Assembly (NCBI GenBank): GCA_015227615.1
Contig: JAALGZ010000044.1
Span: 124,001-188,000 of the forward strand
Reading direction: 5' to 3'
DNA from: Labyrinthula sp. Ha
Lineage: Eukaryota > Sar > Bigyra > Labyrinthulida > Labyrinthulaceae
Length of the DNA: 64,000 nucleotides
Both the position numbers and the translations under genes were made by a program. Positions 54,501 through 64,000 of this stretch are shown here, piece after piece. Position 1 is the first letter of the stretch, and each line of letters opens with the position of its first letter. The notes under the pieces were generated by a model. That model saw nothing but the letters and a program-made list of their open reading frames with translations. It was not told the DNA's origin and did not search any database.

Positions 54501-57500
54501 GATATAAGCTATTCTGTTATATAGGCGGTCCATGTGAAATTATTATTTACATTTGAAAGAAATATAAGAGATATGCAGAAAAAATTAAAATTTTCGCTAT
54601 AATATTGAAACTTATATTACCAAATCTGCTGGAAGGACCTGGTTTGTGGGGATTGAGGAAGCAATTAATAAAGCAACCCTTTAATCAACTATTGTCAGCA
54701 AAAATAAAATACAGGTAATAATCTGAACAATTTCTTCGAGTTAGAAGAAGAATTCAAGGCCCGTGCAATGTTTATTAGGTAAGCAATAATGTATTTTCAA
54801 ACTTAGTTTTATCTAATTGTTCAACAAAATTTAAAAGACAGAGTCTTCGTAAGTAAAACGATATAATTTATTTATCATCTATCCAATTACTTAAACATAT
54901 CCACGAATGATTTTTTGGTAAAAGATTATTTTAATAATAAAATAGAAGCGACATGTTGTTGTGTACTTTTATCAGAATTACATATGTATGATAGTTACTG
55001 CTAGTTATTTTTCTCGTCCAACTAATTTTTCTGGTCAAAATATGATTTTAGATACCTTAAACACTGAAATATATGATATCTTGAACCAATCCAAGAGATA
55101 CTGAACCCAAAGTTATAACCAAATTTTCTTAAATAGTTATATTACAGCAGTAGACTTCTTAGAAAAGAAGCAATATTAACCTTTATGAAGAGAGTGTGAC
55201 AATGGCGCAAACATATTACTTTTAACCTGGACAATCTGCTGCTTGCCAGCGTGAATGTCTTAGTTATACAAAAGAAAAAAGTATTGTGCAAAATACAACT
55301 CAGTTTCTAGCATCGTTTTCTAGTAATTCTATTTTAAAATTGAGTATAAAATTAAACCATTGTTGATCCTTTGGGAAAATGTGCACCTTGGGCTTGAGAA
55401 CAATAAAGATACTAATGAGGTGGAAATTTATCTTCTTTTTCAATATTTTCTGAGTTCATGGTAGCTGTTCTATACAGATGGAGAGTTTTTATATACGACA
55501 TAGTATAATAGGCCCTTGTCTCACGTTAATTAGAACACAAAAAGGTAGGCATCGTAGAACAATATCCTAGAAAACATTATGGTGTATAATCTTAACTCAT
55601 TTACCACCTAAATAAGCTCCACTTGAAAAGATTTGAACTCTATTTAGATTAACCTGTATTCATAGGGCTATTTTATTTTCCTTTGTAGAACAATATAAGC
55701 CAAACTACGGAAATATTATATGGGCCCCTTTCTTTGAAAGTCAAGACTTGTATCCAGGGCATCTCATTTCTCAACAAGCATCAGTCGATTTCTTCTATGA
55801 TACTAGCTACAAGAATCTTATTTCAAAGCTTACCTCTGTCCACAAAACTAATAGAAGAAAATTTAAGAGTTCGCTATCTTCAGTACAAACTTTCACCAAT
55901 TGCCACATTCCTGTCCTTGAGCTCTTGTCACCTTTAAAAGTTTCAGTAACTATCCATTTGCTTAACTTCATTTGCAAATTGCGACAGTTTCATATAAATG
56001 ATTAGATATTTCTTTCTGCTTGGTTCCCAATCTATTCATAACATTTTCATCAAAATAAATAATAAAAGAGTGATGTTTTCAGCACCGTATTGCAGAGTGA
56101 GTAAGTTTAATTTATTCTCAAGCTGTTCGATTGAATGCATAAGAGGTATATATTAAAATGCAACATCTTAATATTTATTATTTAGACTGATATTAAGAGT
56201 TTTAGAATATCTCCCTTGTATTTTGTCTGAACTTCATAATACTTGCATTCAGCTTCTGTGCTATTTTATCACTTAGATTCGGTATAAGAAACTGTCTGGG
56301 CTTATATGACTTATGCTGTTACGAGACCCCTGGTCTAAGAGCTTAGCTACCTATTTGCACAGTGCCCATACTATGACTTCTCCTGCTCTCACTTTCCAAA
56401 AATATCGATATTTTATTATGCTGATGTTCGTGATTGCCCTAGTTATCTAATATTTCATTCAAAGCAATATAAAAATATATATTCGCTGATTATATGGTTA
56501 AAGAAGAACGGTTTCATATGTTTGACCAAGGCTCCATGTTATCATCCATCGCTTTTTGATCTGATGTGTGAAGCTTTTGTCAATATCTAACTAAATTTTC
56601 ATTACCCTGATCAGCTTCCCTTCAAATTTATTTCTATTTGCTTTATTGCTCAAGCCTTTTCAGAGATGATAGGTTCTCTTGCTTGTCTAGCCTTTCCAGT
56701 TGCGGTAAGTGTTAATATATCTTTTTACCCATTACATGAGTTCTAATGTTCCATTGAAATGGTGGCAAGTGCCCTACTCAAATTAAACTTATAGTGTTTT
56801 TGATTGTTCTCTTGACAGAGAGCTTTAGTCGTGAACCTATTGAATAATTTGATATCATGTGGTTTTTCTATAGATCATTTTGTATTTTTATCCTAAGAAT
56901 AAACTCAACGTGGTAAATCGTCATATTGATATCCATAACCGGTATAAATTCCATGATATCACCGTCCTGGTATTTAGCATCTAAACCTCAGATAGCGGGT
57001 ATTTCCACTATAAAGTCAATTGTACCTTTAACTTTGTTAGGTAATTTTGATAAGATCTACAAGCCTTTAGCTGTACTAAGGCTCACTCCTACCTTTAATT
57101 CATTGAGCATGTCCTTGTAAAGCCCTTGGATCGTGAGGATCTTTTCACTTAAGGTAAATGAAGTTAAGTTTGTCCATCTTAGGCTACAATTATCACTTCT
57201 TTCGATACAAACCAAGCTAGTTATTGTCCAAGATGATTTGTGCTCTTTGAAATTTAATTATGCACGCGTGGAAAGGTGTCAACACTGAGAGATCGCTACA
57301 CTCGTGCATTTTGGTTATACTCTAAAATTTAAAAAATATTTTTTTGTTTACACATCATAGGATATGTCATTCTTAAATGATGAAAACTAGTATATGTATA
57401 AGAAAGCATGAAGTAGCCTCAAGACTCCAAACTAAGTTCAAGAAGCAAGAACCATACAGCCTGATGCCATTTGATGGAGAAACTCATATCATTAACATAA

Positions 57501-60500
57501 CGCTACAGAGAACCTTCAGAATACATATCTGACTACAATATTTGCACCAGCAACCTATTCCTGTTATTAAAAATGTTTGAAATTAAATAGAATATATCAC
57601 TATCACTTGGTCAAGTACAGGGCAACTATTAGGTTAATAACTGCAGTCTGTAGATCAATTGTTCTAAATAGCCCAAGCACAAGACATCACGACAAGAAAT
57701 TTATTAAGCTGAATTATATCTCTAGAAAATAATCAAATACAAGGTCATGCTGAATAACAAGGACGATTCTCCGGAAGCAACCATAATAATAGAGGTGGAC
57801 AGGATTATCCTAAAATTTTTCTTTATAATCGATAAATACAGCCCAAACAATAAGAGAATGATGTACATGGCGAAGTTTGCATGCTAACAAACATACATTG
57901 ATGTATTAACATAAAACACACTAACCATATACCAATACCTTTGACAAACTCACTCTACTATTTTCACAATGACAACTAACCCCATATTCAAACCCAAGTT
58001 CGAAGCTTTCTGGGCTATCAGGTGGGTTTCATATATAGAACCCTTATCATTCAGAAACATGGGGAATTGCCGTCATCATTAAAAACTTTTAATGCAAAAA
58101 TGATACTTGTTTATCCTCTTTGTGAAAGTTGTTAAGTATATGAAAATATTTCTCAACTTCTTGCTGTACTGGATAAATAATAACATCGCCTACCACAGAA
58201 AGCCATAAAATCCATTAAAGTAACTTAGGATAAAACAAAATATGTATTTCAGATAGAGAGGGAGATGATATCCATATAGATTTAGAAAACCATGTTCTCA
58301 AGAATAGCTTACTAACCCCGGGCATATATATTTTTTATAGATTCTACAATCAAACTAATTAAAAATAATGCCATGAAAAAATACAACTAAACAAGAGCTC
58401 CAAATATCCCCCGAGCATTTGTGCAAGCCCTGGCTATTTTAAGAATGAACAAAGAAGAAACAGCCAGAATTTGAAACTGGATATTACAACTTCAATGACA
58501 AAGAGAAGAACTTAACATAATTAGAGCAATAATGTTTGAGGCAGGGAAGGTACTACATTATTGACAATATATTAGACATTCAAATAAATAAAACACTGGT
58601 CAATAACTATAAACCCCGTTGCGACAGTTATTTCCACAAAAAAGTTCTACACAACTGTCACAAAAAACCCTGTTGGTGCGACAGAGATAGAAACCTAATC
58701 CGGAGCTGAGACTTTAGGGGGTCTCAAATATAAGAATATCAGTAGCGACAAGAAAGAATCAAAAACAACTCATTTCTACACATAAGGTATCACAATAGAA
58801 TTGGTGACAAGATATAAATATTCAATGTTTTTATTTGAGTAAAATGAGATTAGATCAGAATCCGTATTCAAAAATTAGAAGTATTAAGCCACATAATATA
58901 CTCACAGAAATAGATTTATTAGCTAACATCTGCAAAAGAATAATAATTAAACAAGAAAGAGCGTTATTCGGTGCACAAATTAATAATAATAATATGAAAA
59001 CCCAGACAGAATACTAATCAATGCACAAAGTTTTATCAAAAGTTTCCAATAAACTGAAGAGGACAAGTGACAATAAAAATTGCTTCAGCTTTGAATTCAA
59101 ACAAGTAGATCTAGATTCTCTAAAGATAGTAAAATCACTATGAGACAACCATATGTTGAAGCAAATCATTTCGTATGCAAAACAGTTACTGCTATAGGTG
59201 AGAATCAAAAACTTCGTCCAACACCCCCGGGGTAATACATTACAATAGAACTAAAATAAAATTTAATGAAGACCCAAGGGTCATGAAAAGCTACCAACAC
59301 CCCCCCGGAAAACCAACAAACGAATAATAACAAAACTTCAACAGAACATAATTAGAACTAAGAGTCTCACAAACTTTCAGAGGACCTAAGACGCAGCAAA
59401 TAAATAATAACCAGATAAATACTGATGGACGGTTTGATTATATCCCATCCATCGTCAAATATGCAACATTCAAAAATTTCTGATGCAACATATATCCATA
59501 AGAATATCACCTATGGCAGCAAAAATCACTTCAAACATAAAAAGAAGATATCAATAAATGAATCCTCTGCATTAAATTGACCTACTGAAAAATATTAAAC
59601 AAGCCGCTTTGAAAGCACAAACACATCCGAAATATGAAAATCGTTGAACTGAGACAGCAAATAAAGAGCAAGTGAAGTATCTTAAACTACCTAACTTGGA
59701 CGGAAAATCCTAAACTCTAGTAAGAAATAGAAAATTGAAAAAGATGTCCCCAGCACAAGATACGAAGAATTCCAACATCCTACAAAAATTACACAAATCT
59801 GTTAAAAATACCATAATCTTGATCCCAAAAGAAACAAAACTACTTCCCTGTCGCTAAATAGATCTCAATATATCTCAAGCATACTCGCCTAGTAATGAGC
59901 AGATCAGGAACCAGAAAATGAAGAAAGACATTCAACCAGAAAAGCTAATCAAATGGCATGTAAGTGCACAGTACATATATTATAAGTTTGTCGTTAAGTG
60001 TTTAACTAAAATACTAAGACATTTGTTAACATATTGAGAGAGTGGTTACACACAACATGAACACGATATAGAAGATACTGGGAAACCTATAGAACCCTAA
60101 AAAACCAGCAATCTATTCTCAAACCATCCTATTCTTTTAAAGTGAGGACACCTGAGATTTCAATAACGTTTTCGTAAAATCTTCATTGTCTTGATGGAAG
60201 ATTACACTAGTTTAAGTAGAACTTCGGGAATTGATTGATTGAAGCCAGCGTAATTAGTATGACAAACTAAATTGAAGGAACGCTCAAGAAGAACAAACCA
60301 GAACAGGATGTCTAGATGGAACCTGATGAAAAACTTAATAGACAAAATATTAGAATAAATACTAGTTTAGTATTTAGCTCTTAAAAGTAGCTAGATTCCC
60401 GATGTATGGTTAAGCTAGTAGCCTAATTGACTTTCTTAAGAACTTGAATTTTGGCAAGAGGAAAGCGCTACCGGAATAAATCCAAGTTTCAGATATTTGC

Positions 60501-61051
60501 GGAAATTCCAGAATTTAGTCCTAATACTAAAAGAAGTCTGGATATATAGTTCACGTTACAGTTTGAACCTAATAAGCACTGCTGACAACGCAAAATGAAT
60601 TAACATCAATAGTAAGAGCTAATGACACTGTTTTTCTGATAGAGCACAACTTTTCTTCTTAGGACTTGATTTTGGGGAAATTTGATTTGAAAAAGAGAAC
60701 ATAAAATTGCGCCAATGAGTTCTTTGGTATATGATAGGAAGATTCTACAAGGAAGCAATGAAAAGTATTAAACAATTTGCTATCATCTAAATTTCGAAGT
60801 TGAAAGAAGAGCGTACTAAGTGTCAATTTTTCAACCAAAAAAAAAACAAACTGATTTATTTAAAATAAGTTCATTTTCTTCAAACCATGTTTCTTCCTGG
60901 TGACTTTTTTTTCGCAGAGGAAATTTTTACAAATATTTCTTTCACAGAAAACCAGTAGAAAATCTGTATAATTTAAATTTGTTTTCACTGTTGAAAAGAT
61001 AAACATTATTTCCAAATAAAGAAAAGTGAGTTTCATTTCATTTAACACTTT
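51554..61051. other. Gene-free stretch, 9.5 kb
   Basis: No intact gene is visible. Composition is mixed and locally above 40 percent GC between 51.6 and 53.2 kb. G- or C-runs occur at 53705-53711, 54454-54464 (11 G) and near 59.2-59.3 kb. The plus strand is T-rich from about 55.6 to 57.2 kb and switches to A-rich from about 57.4 to 60.9 kb. In the A-rich part a fragment near 59.8 kb recalls LINE reverse transcriptase. The rest holds nothing I can name. Confidence 0.5.
59650..60050 (+). mobile_element. Possible ancient LINE reverse-transcriptase remnant
   Basis: One plus-strand frame reads NTIILIPKETKLLPC at about 59806-59850, close to the start block of LINE reverse transcriptases (xIxLIPKK...C.NYRPISL), and a nearby frame reads IQPEKLIKWHVSAQYIY where such enzymes have I.P.QTGF..GR.I.D. 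Stops and frame changes lie between them, and no catalytic FADD box follows. The surrounding A-rich strand is like that of the intact LINE at 11.3-15.1 kb. The similarity is short enough to be chance. Confidence 0.25.
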
Positions 61052-61901
61052 TTAAGCGACATATTTTAATTTAAGGAATGCTTTTTCAATCTTGTCTGGT
61101 TTTAACTTTTCTGCTTTCTCAAGTTCCTTTTTCAACTCTTTCACCAACTTTTCAAGAACAGAATCCGGATTTTTATTCCTATTTTCAACTAAAGCTTTCA
61201 ATTGATTTTTAATGCCTATGATTAAATATTCTTTTAATTCCTCTGATTCCAATTTCAGCAAGTTATTTAAGGTTGGTGTTCTAATAAATAAGAATAATAG
61301 AAAAGCTGTACAAACGAGTTATTTGACGTTCATCAACAACTTTTCCACATAAATCACCTCTAAATCCAACACTTAATCCTTTAAATCCAGTTTGAACAAT
61401 GTCCTAAAATAAAATAAATAGAAGCAAAACGTTTTGTGCTTTAGCATTTTCTCCTGATTTGACTACTTTTAAAACTTCTTCACCTTGAAAACAATAATTC
61501 CATCGCCGTAAAATATTATGAACAACACAATGTTTTTCAGTTAGTGGTATTCCGTGTTTTAATCTATCAGTTGTTTTATCAATTTTTCGTTTCTTGGCAG
61601 CCGATTTCTTAGGTGTTGTTTTTGGTTTCGTTATTTTCCTTTTTTGTGAAGCCTTAGGGCTTGAAAGTATAATTTTCTTTATTCTGCTGAACTTCCCTAC
61701 TTTTGTAGCAGATTCTTTTGCCTTAAGCTCTGCAATTGGGAGTGTATCATCGACTGATCCAACTGAATTACTTTCTGAATTTGGCTTTGACATTTTCAAG
61801 AGATGTGGTAATGCAACACTGTGATTCAATTTAATCATGCGCTGATTAGGGGTTCTCGATAATTCAAAACTTTGAAACCAATTGTACCATGTTAATGACA
61901 T
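61052..61901 (-). CDS. Basic eukaryotic protein of unknown function, three exons
   Basis: Exons 61431-61901, 61312-61403 and 61052-61280 join in frame when introns of 27 nt (61404-61430) and 31 nt (61281-61311) are removed, giving about 263 residues. The first third has Ser-rich and acidic stretches, then a strongly basic block (SQKRKITKPKTTPKKSAAKKRKIDK, split here for clarity into KRKITKPK and KKSAAKKRKIDK) that looks like a bipartite nuclear signal. A compact, conserved-looking core follows: TEKHCVVHNILRRWNYCFQG, then GFKGLSVGFRGDLCGKVVDER, then PTLNNLLKLESEELKEYLI. The C-terminus is a Lys/Glu coiled coil. The pattern of an HNILxRWxY helix, a G-x-GxxxGxxxDxR turn and a final amphipathic helix recalls an uncharacterised family spread through eukaryotes; I cannot name it. 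No membrane segment. The second ATG (MSKPNSE) may be the true start. It is the only gene of this island. Confidence 0.65.
61281..61311 (-). other. Mini-intron, 31 nt
   Basis: On the minus strand: GTACAGCTT donor and TTTATTAG acceptor, phase 2. A donor four bases upstream would give 35 nt but the wrong frame, so the 31-nt form is preferred. Confidence 0.7.
61404..61430 (-). other. Mini-intron, 27 nt
   Basis: On the minus strand: GTTTTGCTT donor and ATTTTAG acceptor, phase 0, with a TAG in frame if retained. It is T-rich and the shortest intron seen here. Confidence 0.75.
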
Positions 61902-64000
61902 GGAAATTCACTTCAACGTGAAGGGTAGAAGAAATATATTAAAACAATATTATAATATGAAGAATGATGTTGATTAAGGATTCTTTTGTAAATTTATTGA
62001 GGCTCTTCATTTTAAACTCCTCTCTGTGAAAGAAAAGTTTATTTAGCTAAGAAACTAGAGGAAACTGTACGGTCTTAATATTTTCAAGAAAAAACTATTT
62101 ATTTATTTTATTTTCATTATTTATTCTTTTTTTCCTCCCTTTCATGTACAATAATTAAAGTTTTTTTAGTAATACCGCCAGCAAATGATAGTTCCAATTT
62201 CTTTCCTACCTCTCACTATATCCGTAACCTAAAAAATACAATTATGAAGAAGATAGGATAGTTGCTTTAGCATTTCATAAATTTTCAGGGTTTGAAAGGA
62301 TATATAATGTATAGTTTTTAGAAATATGCAAGAAGGATCGATGAATAAAATCCTAGAAACTCGTGTCAAAAGAACAAGTAGATTTTCAAAATTCACACAA
62401 GCAATGTTATTAGACAATAATCTATTTGCAATTTTAAAATTGTATCCCCAGTATATTTTAGGCAATTTAATCAAAAAAAATCTTGTATGGATAATAAGCT
62501 TTACTTGTTGCCAAATCCAATGAATTTAATTTAAGGCACCAATGCCTTAACTTCTCTTTCAGAAGAAGCACACATTTCACCAATTGGCTGAATTTGTATG
62601 TATATATGATTTTGGATAGCGATTATTAACTTAAAACGAAAAAAATCCATTCTCTATTAAATCTTCCGAGAATTTCTGTAACATTTCGAAAAGTAATATT
62701 TTCTTCCTTGCGTTGTACAGACCACTAAGCCCGGTTTAAGTATTTTCTGCTTTAACTTGTTCTTTATAGAAGTAGTAACTAAGACCTATGGTAATCAGTC
62801 TTAAAATGTATATTTAAAATTCTCCTGTCAGCCACTTTATTGAACTATGCAAGGTGGAATTTTAAAGAGCCTTGTATTTCAGTTGGGAAGATGTCTGTGT
62901 ACTGGTAGATTACAGTCATGGTTTAATGTTATTGACATTAGAATGATGTAGTACCAAGGCATCTTAATCAATGCTCAAAATTATCTTCCAATATTCTAGA
63001 TGACAAAATTATTAAAGTGAAATGTGAACAATCCTTTGCTTAAGCTGTAGCTTACGTACAGAGGGAGCTTGTATACCTTGGAATTACTGAATGGTGGTAA
63101 TTTTATGGGTAATAACTTTGAACTAGTATCCATATAGACACTTTGTGTAACTGCGTTATTGAAATATTCCAAATATTATACTATGGAAGGTAAATAGAGC
63201 TTATTTTGAGCTACTACCAAATCTAAGGACCAACACCTTAATGTCATTTGCTGCACGCTTTATTTAAGACAAAGTCATAACCTCAAGCCTTGCCTAAGTC
63301 TTAAAAGGTTGCCTCAATTCTGTATGTTACTTCTTTTTATTAAATATCAAGTGGGTTCAGGTGTGAAAATCGACCACAAACCTAATTATTCACAGAATGT
63401 TTATCCTTTAGCTATATTCCAATGTAGTGGAATCTCTATAGACAAGATTGTGAAATACAACTAATACAGCTCAGTTCTATTAAACCAAAGGCAATGGTAT
63501 CCTGAAAACTTTTCCTTTTGTCTTTTATTGTCTTTTTATTTATTTGAGAATGTAAGGTGGCGTTTCAATTTTTGCGCTCATAGAGCTTTAAAAACAGATA
63601 ATACAAGTCAACATATATCGGTCACACGAATGGAATACGGGTGTTCCGGACACTACGCCACGACAATAACATAGTATACTCAAATACGGCTCTAGAAAAA
63701 AATAGCGAGGGATTGAGCCACATGGTAAGAATGCTAAGAATAGGCATTTTTGTAAGTTAATACTTATTCTTGGTAGAGACAATTTGTAAACTCTTCACTA
63801 AGCATTACCTCTGGGGCAACTAAATCCTCTATTTAAGCTATTGGTTCTTTGCCCTTTCGATGAATGATCTTTGCTAAAGGTAAATTATCGTATCTGTAGA
63901 TTATATGTATCTAGTCCGCTGAAAACGTTTAAAGCTTTGTCAGGGGTATTTCCTCCATGTCTCTGAGTCCTACGATTTTGGATGCATTCTAGTGTTGCAT
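61902..64000. other. Gene-free stretch to the window end
   Basis: AT-rich to about 62.5 kb, then mixed composition. No frame longer than 81 codons and none with a recognisable motif; no RNA gene or repeat seen. A gene that begins beyond the window could end here unseen. Confidence 0.5.

Noticed and set aside
56700-57250. Minus-strand frame with three stops that reads like decayed coding sequence
   Set aside because: The open runs are no longer than chance gives at this composition and no family is recognisable.
60860-61048. 62-codon frame just after the 61-kb gene on the same strand
   Set aside because: It begins directly after the stop, has no motif, and more likely lies in the 3' UTR.
61281-61315. 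35-nt alternative for the second intron of the 61-kb gene
   Set aside because: It gives the wrong phase and an early stop; the 31-nt form keeps the frame.
1-64000. CRISPR arrays, rRNA genes or bacterial-type operons
   Set aside because: None seen; gene structure and content are eukaryotic.

Overview
The window is nuclear DNA from an AT-rich, intron-poor microbial eukaryote. Long reading frames end in TAA, TAG and TGA, so all three act as stops and the standard code applies. The few introns I can place are only 27-31 nt long. A PT/SP-repeat surface protein, a cyclic-nucleotide-dependent kinase with three binding domains and a seven-helix RGS protein would fit a SAR-type protist such as a stramenopile relative, but I cannot name the organism.

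Layout. 1-3.47 kb: no gene seen. 3.47-7.5 kb: two divergent copies of an unrecognised gene family (minus strand) around a 5'-truncated short-chain dehydrogenase relic (plus), then a cytochrome b5 reductase-like gene with an in-frame stop. 7.525-19.431 kb: a Ty3/gypsy-type LTR element on the minus strand with 205-bp LTRs; its RNase H region is split by a 3.8-kb APE-type LINE in the opposite orientation (11.303-15.134 kb, 12-bp target duplication). 19.4-26.9 kb: no gene. 26.9-29.0 kb: an EGF-like/seven-helix membrane protein and a RING-H2 E3 ligase. 29.0-34.05 kb: no gene. 34.05-37.44 kb: PT-repeat surface protein, a small basic two-exon gene and a 7TM-RGS protein. 37.4-43.2 kb: no gene. 43.2-50.3 kb: a CAND1-like HEAT-repeat protein, a three-exon sulfotransferase-like membrane protein and a PKG-like kinase. 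50.3-61.05 kb: almost nothing. 61.05-61.9 kb: a three-exon basic protein. 61.9-64 kb: no gene.

The most unusual object is in the LTR element. Between its integrase/chromodomain region and its 3' LTR, where retroviruses keep env, lies an MT-A70-type adenine methyltransferase region with a DPPW catalytic motif. Cytosine methyltransferases in gypsy/copia elements and Dam-like methyltransferases in DIRS elements are known; I know of no MT-A70 domain carried by a Ty3/gypsy element. The copy is a fossil with several breaks; its two LTRs differ at 8 of 205 positions.

Second, mini-introns explain every apparent frame change in the sulfotransferase-like gene, the small basic gene near 35.8 kb, the 61-kb gene and the 3' part of the dehydrogenase relic, so three genes that look broken to an ORF finder are probably intact. 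Third, genes sit in very AT-rich, tightly packed islands separated by 5-10-kb gene-free stretches that look richer in GC than the genes, which is unusual and unexplained.
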